64,000 nt of DNA from Aldehydirespirator sp965205155 (GTDB taxonomy: Bacteria > Actinomycetota > Acidimicrobiia > Acidimicrobiales > Aldehydirespiratoraceae): positions 3,100,001 through 3,164,000 of the forward strand of contig OZ242033.1 in NCBI GenBank assembly GCA_965205155.1. Reading direction: 5' to 3'. Made by a program: the position numbers and the translations under genes. Every line of letters starts with the position of its first letter. The stretch's first letter is position 1. Positions 37,948 to 46,340 of the stretch are shown in pieces. The notes under the pieces are model-generated. The model did not search any database. It worked only from the letters and a program-made list of their open reading frames with translations, and was not told the DNA's origin.

Positions 37948-39403
37948 GCCAGGCGAGCATGGCGGTGGGCATCGCGGCCGTCTGGGGTTCGTCGAGGTCT
38001 ATCTCTGTGCGGGTGGCGACCATGCCCCGCCACGGTGAGGCCGTCAGGGTACGGCCCGCGCTTCTGCGCCACCGACCGTCGGAGTACTTGGACTCGATGG
38101 CGAGGTCCCCGAAGTCGGGGCCGACAAAGTCGATCTCGGCGTTGGTGGCGGAGCGGAAGTAGAGCACCCGGTCGAAGTCTGCGTAGTTGGCGTAGCCGGT
38201 GCCGTGACCGAGGCTGCTTCGCAGCAACGCCATGCCCAGTTGCTGTTCCGACAGAGCGGTCTCGTCGACGGCGCGAGCGTCGCCGTAGCCGATTCGAGCG
38301 TAGATGGGATCGGTGAAGTAGACCTTCCTTTGGGCTCGCAGATTCGGTCTCAGGCCCTGCTCCCGGTAGACCGGCCACGCCACGAAGGACTCGCAGAGGT
38401 CTTCGACGCGGCGCTGGGCTGTGGGCAGGGATACGTCGATCTCGCATGCCAGTCTCGTTGAATTGAGCGGGGAGCTGAGCCCCCGGGCTAGTCGGCGCAG
38501 CATCTCGGCGGTCTGAAGGTCCGAGAGTCGGGCTCGCTGGAACGCATCGCCGCTGATCACGCCGAAGAGCGCCTGTTCAAGGTTCTCGTCGACCAGCCGA
38601 TGGCGGATGTGGCCGGCTATCGCCTGGGGGAAGCCGCCGACGCGCAGGTAGTCCTCCCAAGCGTCCACCAGCAGGTCCAGCCAGGGAGCGAGACGGTAAG
38701 CCGCGTCGTTCAGGCGATCGGGTGTCAGGTCAGCCACCGAGTGGGGTCCCAGCTCAATCTCGTCCTCGAGGTCGGACTCGGGCTCGGTGAGCCTGACGAA
38801 CGTGCGGAAGCCGATGGGAAGCATCACCCGGTCGGGTGCGTCGACCGGGCCGCGCCGACCGGCCAGATCACCAATGGAGTCCCGCAGGTTCGACGACGAC
38901 GAGCCGGTGAGGACCACCGTGTCTTGGCGAAATCGGCGGTCGTTGTCCCGCAGCCACTTGATCTGCGCCGGCCATCCGTCGTTGATGGCCGTGATCTCGT
39001 CGATGAGCCACCACCGGTGCCCGTCGGGAGGCATCAGCCGGTCGGCCGCCCTCACGAGTGTTCCCAGGTCGCTGGCCGACCACCCGTCCACCGACATGTG
39101 GGTGATGGATCTGGGGTCTGCGCCCTCGCTGATGAGGCGCTCGATCGTGTGCTTGAGCTCCACCGACTTTCCGACTCTGCGGGGTCCACGCAGCACATAG
39201 AGCCCACCACGGACCAAGTCCTCCAGCACTCCCGCAGAGTGCGTGAATGGAGCCGCGGAGGCCTCTTGGAGGTCTGGATCCCGTCTGGTCCAGTCTTGTG
39301 GCCGCCTCCACCAGCCGTTGGTGGCGGTCAGCCTGGCTTGGAGTTCTCCTACTCGCATGACTCGTTCCCGTCCGGATGGCGCCTCGCTCAGTTGACGAGC
39401 CAC
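37934..39403 (-). CDS. AAA ATPase with DUF4143-type C-terminal domain
   Basis: 489 residues. GGLYVLRGPRRVGKSVELK (Walker A GPRRVGKS, near residue 72) and WWLIDEITAI (Walker B) with a sensor TGSSSSNLRD define the AAA_14-type ATPase; the C-terminal half has the DUF4143 pattern, with VYFTDPIYARIG and a nuclease-like NAEIDFVGPDFGDLAIESKYSD (D-x-E-x-K arrangement). Such proteins are common in bacteria and archaea, often in variable islands; function unknown. Start GTG 39403 is chosen because TATAGT ends nine bases upstream; ATG 39358 is an alternative. Next to the broken restriction helicase. Confidence 0.85.
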   Translation of the reverse strand: MARQLSEAPSGRERVMRVGELQARLTATNGWWRRPQDWTRRDPDLQEASAAPFTHSAGVLEDLVRGGLYVLRGPRRVGKSVELKHTIERLISEGADPRSITHMSVDGWSASDLGTLVRAADRLMPPDGHRWWLIDEITAINDGWPAQIKWLRDNDRRFRQDTVVLTGSSSSNLRDSIGDLAGRRGPVDAPDRVMLPIGFRTFVRLTEPESDLEDEIELGPHSVADLTPDRLNDAAYRLAPWLDLLVDAWEDYLRVGGFPQAIAGHIRHRLVDENLEQALFGVISGDAFQRARLSDLQTAEMLRRLARGLSSPLNSTRLACEIDVSLPTAQRRVEDLCESFVAWPVYREQGLRPNLRAQRKVYFTDPIYARIGYGDARAVDETALSEQQLGMALLRSSLGHGTGYANYADFDRVLYFRSATNAEIDFVGPDFGDLAIESKYSDGRWRRSAGRTLTASPWRGMVATRTEIDLDEPQTAAMPTAMLAWLIDT

Positions 39404-39532
39404 TTCAAAGTAACTATAGCAAAACAAACAGATTGCAGTTGTTTAACTATAGATAAACGAACACAGTTTGTCTGAAAACCTATACTCAATCAGAATCATA
39501 CGACCTCTGCGCGGCCCTGCAAGGCCACCTGT
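39404..39532. promoter_or_regulatory. AT-rich upstream region of the ATPase gene, with TATAGT box and direct repeats
   Basis: On the minus strand TATAGT (39418-39413) lies nine bases before GTG 39403. The plus-strand string TAACTATAG occurs at 39411-39419 and 39445-39453, a 34-bp direct repeat that could be an operator. The rest, to galE's stop at 39533, is AT-rich without a gene. Confidence 0.45.
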
Positions 39533-40543
39533 CTAGCCGTCGTAGCCGTCGGACTGTTGGCGGACGAAGTTCCAATGGTCCGTCAGCATCTGCGCTAGAT
39601 CTCGGCGGGTCTGCCAGCCCAACTCGTCGCGAGCACGGGTGCAGTCGGCCCAGGAGGCCTCGATGTCGCCGGGGCGGCGGCCGGCCATCTCGTAGGGGAT
39701 GCGCGTCCCGAGCACCTCCTCGGCTGCGGCCACCACCTGGAGCACGGTGGTGCCCGAGCCGGTGCCCAGGTTGTAGACCCGGCTGCTCGCCGACGCTATC
39801 TCGGCTTCCAGGGCAGCCACGTGGCCCTCGGCCAGGTCCATCACGTGGACGTAGTCGCGCACCGCCGTCCCGTCGCTGGTCCCGTAGTCGTCTCCGAAGA
39901 CGCTTAGCCGCTCCAGCCGGCCGGTGGCGACCTGCATGATCCGGGGTACCAGGTTCTCCGGCTCGCCGGCGGGATCCTCCCCTATCACGCCCGACGGGTG
40001 CGCGCCGACCGGGTTGAAGTAGCGCAGCACGACCGCGGTCAACTCTGACGCAGCCGAGGCGTCGGCCAGGATGCGCTCGCCCATCAGCTTGGTCTCGCCG
40101 TAGGGGCTGTCGGGGACGGTCGGCGAGTCCTCGGTGACCGGAAGCGTCGACGTCGACCCGTAGACGGTGGCCGAGGAGCTGAACACCAGCCGCCCGATGC
40201 CCCGATCGATGGCCGCGGCGGCCAGCGAGATCACCGAACCGAGGTTGCTGCGGTAGTAGCCGAGGGGATCGTGCACGGACTCGGCCACGCTCTTGCGGGC
40301 CGCGAAATGGACTACCGAGTCGATCCGGTGCCCGTCGAAGACCGCGTCCAGGACGTCCGGATCGCCCGCGTCGCCCTCCACCACCGGAAGGTCCGAGCCA
40401 GTGAGCGTGCGCAGAGCGTCGACCACCCGGTGCGAGGCGTTGGAGAAGTCGTCCAGGACCACCACGTCGCGCCCCGCGTCGTGCAGCGCGACAGCGGTGT
40501 GGCTGCCGATGTAGCCGGCGCCCCCGGTGACCAGCGTCGCCAT
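39533..40543 (-). CDS. galE: UDP-glucose 4-epimerase
   Basis: Interconverts UDP-glucose and UDP-galactose with bound NAD. 336 residues: TGGAGYIGSH at 6-15, FAARKSVAESVHDP (80-93), FSSSATVYG (121-129, Ser124 region), catalytic YGETK at 148-152, and LRYFNPVGAHPSG, the GalE substrate signature. ATG 40543 overlaps the upstream nucleotidyltransferase stop (ATGA), so the two are coupled; a much longer upstream frame reads through that gene and is not real. First core gene to the right of the accessory island; likely supplies galactose units to the surface glycan. Confidence 0.96.
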   Translation of the reverse strand: MATLVTGGAGYIGSHTAVALHDAGRDVVVLDDFSNASHRVVDALRTLTGSDLPVVEGDAGDPDVLDAVFDGHRIDSVVHFAARKSVAESVHDPLGYYRSNLGSVISLAAAAIDRGIGRLVFSSSATVYGSTSTLPVTEDSPTVPDSPYGETKLMGERILADASAASELTAVVLRYFNPVGAHPSGVIGEDPAGEPENLVPRIMQVATGRLERLSVFGDDYGTSDGTAVRDYVHVMDLAEGHVAALEAEIASASSRVYNLGTGSGTTVLQVVAAAEEVLGTRIPYEMAGRRPGDIEASWADCTRARDELGWQTRRDLAQMLTDHWNFVRQQSDGYDG

Positions 40544-41553
40544 CAGACCGCCTCGGGCACCCTGGCCTCCGACAGGGTCGCCCCCGGCTCCACGTCGAAG
40601 TGCTCGCCCACCAGCGTCCCGTCCGTCACCCGGGCACCCTGCCCGACCGTCGCTCCCGATCCCACCACCGAGTCCAGCACCTGCGCCCCCGCTTCGATAA
40701 CCGCGCTCGAATGGACCGCCGAGCCCCGCACGACCGAGCCCTCCCCCACGACCGCGCCGGCCATCACCACGCTGCGCTCGACGACAGCCCCCGGATCCAC
40801 CGAGGCCTCCGGCGACACCCCGGCCGCGGCCGGCCCGCGCCGGCCGTCGAGCAGGTCGAGCTGGACCTGCAGGTAGGTCTGGGGGGTGCCGGCATCCACC
40901 CAGTAGGTGTTGTGCCTCAGAGCCCACAGGGTGCCGGAGGCAGCCATGGCGGGGAAGACCTCGCGTTCCACCGAGACCCGGCGCCCGCCGTCGATCCGCC
41001 CGATTACCGACGGCTCCATCAGGTACGTCCCCGCGTTGATCCAGTTGCTCGGCGCGGGCGGCGGCGGCTTCTCCACGAAGGCGCTGACCCGCCCACCCGC
41101 CTCGGTCACCACCACGCCGTAGCGGGACGGGTCCTCGACCTCGATCAGGTGGATGGTGGCCTCGGCCCCGGCCGAGCGGTGCAGACGCAGCATCTCAGTC
41201 ACATCGAGGTCGGTGATCACGTCGCCGTTGGCCACCAGGAACGTGCCCCCCGAGTCCTCCATGCCGGAGGCGGCGTAGGCGAAGCGGATGGCGCCGGCGG
41301 TGTCGAGCGGCTCGGACTCCACCACACAGCACAGCTCCACCCCCGCGCAGCGGCCGTCGGGGTAGGCAGACCGGAACGCTTCGTCGTGGTAGCCCAGGGC
41401 CAGCACCACCCGGTCCACCCCGTGGCGGGCCAGACCGGACACTGCGTGCTCGATCATGGGCCGGTGCATCACCGGCAGCATCTGCTTGGGTGTTGTCAGT
41501 GTCAGGGGCCGCAGCCGGGTGCCGAAACCCCCGACCAGCAGGATCGCCTGCAC
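40543..41553 (-). CDS. Sugar-1-phosphate nucleotidyltransferase (mannose-1-P guanylyltransferase-like)
   Basis: 336 residues. The N-terminal transferase opens with ILLVGGFGTRLRPLTLTTPK (activating nucleotide loop, 4-23), then VANGDVITDLDV (metal aspartate), FVEKP and a WINAGTYLMEP segment; the C-terminal ~75 residues form a left-handed beta-helix (VSPEASVDPGAVVERSVV...). This arrangement suits GDP-mannose or dTDP/UDP-glucose pyrophosphorylases; the short HRPMIEH segment and beta-helix favour the mannose-1-phosphate guanylyltransferase branch. It would complete phosphomannomutase to gmd. Coupled to galE. Confidence 0.85.
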   Translation of the reverse strand: MQAILLVGGFGTRLRPLTLTTPKQMLPVMHRPMIEHAVSGLARHGVDRVVLALGYHDEAFRSAYPDGRCAGVELCCVVESEPLDTAGAIRFAYAASGMEDSGGTFLVANGDVITDLDVTEMLRLHRSAGAEATIHLIEVEDPSRYGVVVTEAGGRVSAFVEKPPPPAPSNWINAGTYLMEPSVIGRIDGGRRVSVEREVFPAMAASGTLWALRHNTYWVDAGTPQTYLQVQLDLLDGRRGPAAAGVSPEASVDPGAVVERSVVMAGAVVGEGSVVRGSAVHSSAVIEAGAQVLDSVVGSGATVGQGARVTDGTLVGEHFDVEPGATLSEARVPEAV

Positions 41554-41672
41554 CCCGGCGCCCCCGCTCCGGCTTCTAGTGGTCTGTCGCGGACTTGGTC
41601 AGAGCACCTGGATCCGCTGCGGAAGTGGGCTGCGACTTCCTGCGCCGCCCTAGCCATTTCGGAGACACAGCA

Positions 41673-42410
41673 CTAGCCCTCGGGCGGGGCGTCCGTCGGA
41701 TCGAACTCGGTCTCCGGCCCGGTGGAGATCAGGTTCCCCGCCGAGGCCCCCAGGGCGGTCTGGAGCCGGTCCTCGGGCGGCGGCGGGATCTCGGCGGTGG
41801 CCGGGACGCGGGCGAACGTGAACGCCTCCAGGTCTCCCAGCAGGCGGACGTCGCCGAAGTCGTCGGAGTAGACGTCGGTCGCCTCGTAGATCTCGGTCAG
41901 CGTGCTGACGGCGGCGTCGGTGCCGGGATCGATCCGGGTGAACCGCACGGCCCTGATCACGGTCGGCTCGCCGTTGCAGTCCGAGCCGGCCTCCAGCACG
42001 CCGATGCCGGGCCCGCTGATCTCGTCGTCGGTGATCCTGGCCCCCATCGCCTCGAAGAACACGTCGAGGTCGGCCCGGTCTCCCGCGGCGGAACTGTTCC
42101 ACGGGTGGATGTGGACCACGCCGTCCTGATGGGAGTGGATGCCGTCGGGATCCGCGGCGCTGGTGAAGGCGGGCAGGAACCGGTCGCAGTCGTAGATCGC
42201 GTAGGCCGAGTGCCAGTGGTCGTTGCCGACTCGCGGGGCCGCCGCCGGCTCGCGCGCCGACCGGGCGAACACCACCAGGGCCACTCCGAGAATCACCACC
42301 ACCGCCAGTGCCAGGGGAAAGCCGAGCTCGCGGCGTTCGCGGGCGCCCTTCGACGCGGCTGCCGCCCGGGCGGCTCGCTGGACCTTCTTCGACGAACTCG
42401 GCTTGGCCAC
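41673..42410 (-). CDS. Membrane-anchored histidine-rich hypothetical protein
   Basis: 245 residues. A lysine/arginine-rich N-terminus, one membrane helix (about 31-49, LALAVVVILGVALVVFA), then an outside domain. The segment NDHWHSAYAIYDCDRFLP followed by GIHSHQDGVVHIHPW places five or more histidines close together and looks like a metal-binding site; it is shared by a family of actinobacterial hypothetical proteins. No catalytic function can be named. GTG 42410 is supported by a TAGCGT box eight bases upstream. It stands between the nucleotidyltransferase and the sugar dehydrogenase. Confidence 0.75.
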   Translation of the reverse strand: MAKPSSSKKVQRAARAAAASKGARERRELGFPLALAVVVILGVALVVFARSAREPAAAPRVGNDHWHSAYAIYDCDRFLPAFTSAADPDGIHSHQDGVVHIHPWNSSAAGDRADLDVFFEAMGARITDDEISGPGIGVLEAGSDCNGEPTVIRAVRFTRIDPGTDAAVSTLTEIYEATDVYSDDFGDVRLLGDLEAFTFARVPATAEIPPPPEDRLQTALGASAGNLISTGPETEFDPTDAPPEG

Positions 42411-42418
42411 GGGCCGTC

Positions 42419-42424
42419 ACGCTA
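42419..42424 (-). promoter_or_regulatory. -10 box TAGCGT for the histidine-rich membrane protein
   Basis: TAGCGT on the minus strand ends eight bases before GTG 42410; leaderless layout. Confidence 0.4.
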
Positions 42425-42445
42425 TCGGCTAGTCGAGTCCAATCT

Positions 42446-43780
42446 TCAACCGCCGACGCCGCTGTAGGTGAAGCCCCGGCGCTCCAGATCGTCGCGGTCC
42501 AGCAGGTTGCGAGCGTCGATCACGTGCAGTTCGGCCATTGCCCGCGCCACCCGGCCGAAGTCGAGCTGCCGGAACTGGACCCACTCGGTTGCCACCACCA
42601 GCGCGGAGGCGCCCTCGCAGGCGGCGTAGGCGTCGGCAGTCACCACGATGCCGGCCTCGGTGGTAGCCGCACAGGAGCCGATGGCCGGGTCGTAGGCATG
42701 AACTGCGGCCCCGGCCCCGACGAGCCTCCGGGCGATCTCGAGGGCGGGCGAGTCGCGTAGATCGTCGGTGCCGGCCTTGAAGGCCAGTCCGAGCAGCGCG
42801 ATGCGGGCCCCCGGCAACGCCACCCGGGACGCGACCTTGCCGACGATCCTGGCGAACTGCGCCTCATTGGCCTCCACCACGCAGCGCAGCAGCGCGAAGT
42901 CGTAGCCGGCCGACGACGCCGCGTCGATCAGGGCATGGGTGTCCTTCGGGAGACACGAGCCGCCCCAACCCGGCCCGGGCCTTAGGTAGTCGCGACCTAT
43001 CCGACGGTCGTGGCCCATGCCCGCCAGCACGTCGTCGACATCGGCGCCCACCGCCTCGCACAGCGCGGCCACCGCGTTGGAGAACGACAGCTTCGTGGCC
43101 AGGAAGGCATTGGCCACGTACTTGACCGTCTCAGCCGAGGCCGGATCGGTGATCAGGACGGGGGCATCGATGCCCGCGTAGAGCCCGGCGACCCGCTCGG
43201 CCACGGTCTCGTCGGCTGCACCCACGACGACACGGTCAGGGTTGAGGAAGTCGCCGACGGCCGAGCCCTGCCGAAGGAACTCGGGATTGGAGGCCACCGG
43301 GACGTCGGCCCGTCCCAGCACCCGGGCCAGGAACCGGGTGGTGCCTGCGGGAGCCGTGGACTTGTTCACCACCACCGTCCCCGGCCGGAGGCTCTGACCT
43401 ATCTCGGCCGCCGCGGCCTCCAGGAAGCCGAGGTCGGTGCCGCCGGACGGGCCGGCCGGTGTGGGCACGCACAGGAAGACGAAGTCGGCGCGGGACGCGG
43501 CCTCGGCGGATCCGCATACGAAGGAGAGTCCGCCCGACTCGAGCCCGGCCCTGACCAGTTCGTCCAGCCCGGGCTCGCGGATGGGCACCTCCCCGTGCTG
43601 CAGTCCAGTGATCCGGGGCTCGTCCACATCGGTGCACACCACACGGTGACCCATCCGGGCCAGGCACGCCGCAGTTGTGAGGCCGACGTATCCCGCCCCG
43701 ACGACCGCCACTGCCGCCGGCGCGCCCGCCCCGGGCTCGGCGCCGTCGGGGGCCACTGCCGGCCCTTCCCGGTCAGCCAC
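42446..43780 (-). CDS. UDP-glucose/GDP-mannose 6-dehydrogenase family protein
   Basis: Oxidises a nucleotide sugar to the uronate with two NAD+. 444 residues: GAGYVGL at 28-34, the conserved NKSTAPAGTT (139-148), K220 in AETVKYVANAFLATK, and the catalytic cysteine C276 in GWGGSCLPKD. The closest pattern is UDP-glucose 6-dehydrogenase, giving UDP-glucuronate. A 20-residue Ala/Gly/Pro-rich N-terminal tail precedes the domain. Its GTG overlaps the LCP gene's stop by eight bases, so it is likely cotranscribed with the wall-polymer ligase. Confidence 0.95.
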   Translation of the reverse strand: MADREGPAVAPDGAEPGAGAPAAVAVVGAGYVGLTTAACLARMGHRVVCTDVDEPRITGLQHGEVPIREPGLDELVRAGLESGGLSFVCGSAEAASRADFVFLCVPTPAGPSGGTDLGFLEAAAAEIGQSLRPGTVVVNKSTAPAGTTRFLARVLGRADVPVASNPEFLRQGSAVGDFLNPDRVVVGAADETVAERVAGLYAGIDAPVLITDPASAETVKYVANAFLATKLSFSNAVAALCEAVGADVDDVLAGMGHDRRIGRDYLRPGPGWGGSCLPKDTHALIDAASSAGYDFALLRCVVEANEAQFARIVGKVASRVALPGARIALLGLAFKAGTDDLRDSPALEIARRLVGAGAAVHAYDPAIGSCAATTEAGIVVTADAYAACEGASALVVATEWVQFRQLDFGRVARAMAELHVIDARNLLDRDDLERRGFTYSGVGG

Positions 43781-45356
43781 AGGACTCTCCCTCGGGCGGG
43801 CGTCCCAGGATGGCGACCGGCTCCGGGTCCGCCTCGCCCGACTGGGCGGCGACGAAGCTCGCGCCGGAACCCACCCAACCCCCGACCAGCGCGCCCGCTC
43901 CCACCGGGCCCCCGACCAGTGCCGAGCCCGGGGCGGCCGCGCCGATCGCCACCGGAACGAAATCCGATCCCGGGTCGGGCAGGACCTCCGGCACGCCCCG
44001 GTCCCGTACCTGGTCGCGCACCACGCTCAGGGGCTCCTGGGCCAGGAACAGCACCCCGCGGTAGTCCGCGCCGAGCACCACCACCACGCCGTCGACATCG
44101 GTGTCGGCCACGACGTAGGGAACCGGGTCCAGGTAGCGGGCCACGGTCAGGGCGGCCTCGGCGTCGCCGGGGGCGTGCAGGACGACGGTCTCGGGAATGC
44201 CCGGCGACGTGAGGGACCCCAGGACCTGGAAGCCCTCTCCCGCCAGCGCCGTGGCCGCGTCCTCGCGGTTGAACTGGTTGAAGCCCGCGACCCTCAACGA
44301 CACCTCGGAGGGACTCGCCGCGTCGGCCACCCCCCGGTACACGTCGAGGACCGGCTCGTTCGCCTGCTTGTAAGCCGCCTCGCCCTTGTAGCGGCCGTCG
44401 GGCCAGTACAGCGTGTGGACCTCGAGGCTCTGCCGCTGCAGGTTCTCGGGGTTGAAGTCCGAGAAGTCCTGAGCCAGCGACACCAGTTCGCCAAGGGTCA
44501 AGTCCTGGTCGAAGGCCACGAAGGCGGCCCCCGCTTCGATCATGCCGACGATGGTGGTCGGATTCCTGGCCCCGCGGCTGATGGCCCGGTCGAGGGCGAG
44601 CACCAGGAAGTCCTGCTGGCGAGCGATGCGGCTGAAGTCGTCGCCGCCGGTGATCCGCCACCGCCCGTCGATGAACTCCGTGTACGTGCGGCTCCGCACG
44701 TACTGGAGCGCCTGCTCGCCTCCGAGCACATGGCATCCCGGCGTCTCGATGTTCAGATGGGACTTCGGATCACGGACCGGGTTGGGGAACCAGACGGGCA
44801 CTCCCCCGAGCGTGTCCACAACCTGCTCGAACCCCGCGAAGTCCATCTCGACGTAGTGGTTGATCTCCACGTCGAACATGGAGCTGACGGTCGCCAGCAG
44901 CAATGGGGCTCCGCCGATGAGCAGGGCCGAGTTGATCTTGTGGTCCTGCGCACCCGGGATCTCGGCCCACAGGTCCCGGGGGATGGACAGCACCCATGCC
45001 GACTTCGCCCCGGGGTCCAGGCGCAGGAGCATGATGACGTCGGCCAGCGCCCTCCCGCCGGACGCGACGCCGCCCGCGCCGTCGGCACCGGCGTCCGGCC
45101 GGACGTCGATGCTGCTGTCGGTGCCGACCACGAGGAAAGTGACGGGTTCGCCCGGCTCGGTGTCGGGGCGAAGCAGTTCGCGGCCGTACTGGACGGTGTC
45201 GGGGATGTAGACCGGGTCGTACTCCTCCCAAACCTCCTCGACGTAGTGCACGGTCTCCGCCGACGCCACCGCCGCGATGATCACCACCAGGCTCGCGAGG
45301 ACCACCAGGCGCTGCGGCCAGGTGCGTCGCAACGCCACCTTCTGTCGGTCCGACAC
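43773..45356 (-). CDS. LytR-CpsA-Psr (LCP) family wall-polymer ligase with LytR_C domain
   Basis: LCP enzymes transfer lipid-linked wall polymers to peptidoglycan on the outer face of the membrane. 527 residues from GTG 45356: a membrane helix (about 15-33), the LCP domain with FLVVGTDSS, ADVIMLLRLDP, VLSIPRDLWAEIPG (the arginine that holds the pyrophosphate), INHYVEMDFAGFEQVVD and ALQYVRSRTY, then a C-terminal LytR_C-like domain (SLRVAGFNQFNRED onward) and a Gly/Val-rich stretch. TACGCT eight bases before GTG 45356 favours that start over TTG 45365, which lies within the box. Confidence 0.92.
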   Translation of the reverse strand: MSDRQKVALRRTWPQRLVVLASLVVIIAAVASAETVHYVEEVWEEYDPVYIPDTVQYGRELLRPDTEPGEPVTFLVVGTDSSIDVRPDAGADGAGGVASGGRALADVIMLLRLDPGAKSAWVLSIPRDLWAEIPGAQDHKINSALLIGGAPLLLATVSSMFDVEINHYVEMDFAGFEQVVDTLGGVPVWFPNPVRDPKSHLNIETPGCHVLGGEQALQYVRSRTYTEFIDGRWRITGGDDFSRIARQQDFLVLALDRAISRGARNPTTIVGMIEAGAAFVAFDQDLTLGELVSLAQDFSDFNPENLQRQSLEVHTLYWPDGRYKGEAAYKQANEPVLDVYRGVADAASPSEVSLRVAGFNQFNREDAATALAGEGFQVLGSLTSPGIPETVVLHAPGDAEAALTVARYLDPVPYVVADTDVDGVVVVLGADYRGVLFLAQEPLSVVRDQVRDRGVPEVLPDPGSDFVPVAIGAAAPGSALVGGPVGAGALVGGWVGSGASFVAAQSGEADPEPVAILGRPPEGESCG

Positions 45357-45364
45357 GGAGGGCA

Positions 45365-45370
45365 AGCGTA
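45365..45370 (-). promoter_or_regulatory. -10 box TACGCT for the LCP gene
   Basis: TACGCT on the minus strand, eight bases before GTG 45356; leaderless layout. It decides between two possible starts. Confidence 0.45.
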
Positions 45371-45429
45371 CCGCGGGTGGATTGGCGCTCTGTTCTTGAT
45401 CGACCGCCGCTCCAGCCGGTGATCAGGCT

Positions 45430-46248
45430 TCAGGAACGCAGATGGAACACGTCGCCGGTGTCGATCAGCACCTCGTCGCCGTCGCTGGCCAGGACCAGGC
45501 GTCCCGCGGCGTCGATGTCGACTGCGGTGCCCACCACCGAGGTGCCGTCGGTGCGCTGCACCCTGACCACCCGCCCAATCGTCGCCGACGCAGCCCTGAG
45601 GTCCGCCCGGGCCCTCCGGGGGTCGGCGAGGTAGCCGGGCAACTGGTCGATCATCCACGCCAGCAACCCGTCGCGGGTGACGACGCCGCCGGCCTGAGCC
45701 AACGACACTGCCCCGGGCTCTCCGGGCGCTTCTGCAATGTTCAGGCCGAGACCCACCACCACCACTGCGGGATCGCAGTCGACTATCTCCGACAGGACAC
45801 CCGCCAGCTTCCCGGAGACCTCACCAGACTCGATCAGCAGGTCGTTGGGCCACTTGGACCGCACCGCCGCGCCCCCGTCCGGGAGGGTCCGCGACACGGC
45901 GGCCATGGCGGCGGCAGAGACCGCGGCGACCCGTTCGAAGGCGCTCGACACCGGCGCGGCCAGCCGGAAGCTGACCAGGAGGGAGGCCTCACCGCGGTGT
46001 GACCCCATAGCGGCGTCGGACCAGCGACGCCCCAGGCGACCCTTTCCCGCGGTCTGGTGATCGGCGACCAGGACCGCCGGCGACCGCTCTCCGAGCCGGG
46101 CCTCCTGCACCAGATCGTCGTTCGTGGATCCCGTCGCGGCGGTGTGACGCATCTCGCCCAGACCCGCCCGGCTGACCGCCTCGCAGCTGAGCGGCAGGTG
46201 CTCCCAGGCCGATTGCGACCGTGGCGTGACCGATCCCACGCCCCACAT
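45430..46248 (-). CDS. birA: Biotin-[acetyl-CoA-carboxylase] ligase (no HTH domain)
   Basis: Attaches biotin to carboxylase carrier domains, such as the one encoded at 52377. From ATG 46248 the product is 272 residues: GSTND at 40-44, biotinyl-AMP loop QTAGKGRLGRRW at 65-76, KWPND at 132-136 and SGKLAGVLSE from 145. The N-terminal DNA-binding domain of E. coli BirA is absent, so it is a ligase only. The start is uncertain: the first 30 residues are not conserved in pattern, and ATG 46248 lies inside a 38-bp dispersed repeat; ATG 46290 is also in frame. Confidence 0.93.
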   Translation of the reverse strand: MWGVGSVTPRSQSAWEHLPLSCEAVSRAGLGEMRHTAATGSTNDDLVQEARLGERSPAVLVADHQTAGKGRLGRRWSDAAMGSHRGEASLLVSFRLAAPVSSAFERVAAVSAAAMAAVSRTLPDGGAAVRSKWPNDLLIESGEVSGKLAGVLSEIVDCDPAVVVVGLGLNIAEAPGEPGAVSLAQAGGVVTRDGLLAWMIDQLPGYLADPRRARADLRAASATIGRVVRVQRTDGTSVVGTAVDIDAAGRLVLASDGDEVLIDTGDVFHLRS

Positions 46249-46283
46249 TCTGTGCGATCCGGGCCGCGACCGGCCATCCAGTG
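46246..46283 (+). repeat. 38-bp dispersed repeat, copy 1
   Basis: Matches 52219-52256 at 33 of 38 bases; all five differences are transitions. Shared blocks include GATCCGGGCCGCGA. This copy lies between the divergent birA and pyruvyltransferase genes. Confidence 0.75.
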
Positions 46284-46298
46284 GCCCCATGCGCACAC

Positions 46299-46328
46299 TA
46301 AAATCACGGTTTGGCAAGCACTAGGAGG
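46299..46328 (+). promoter_or_regulatory. Promoter -10 TAAAAT and ribosome-binding site of the pyruvyltransferase gene
   Basis: TAAAAT at 46299-46304 is followed by a short leader containing AGGAGG at 46323-46328, 12 bases before ATG 46341. This gene is led and SD-dependent, in contrast to the leaderless starts nearby. Confidence 0.5.
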
Positions 46329-46340
46329 CTGCAGAGTGCT

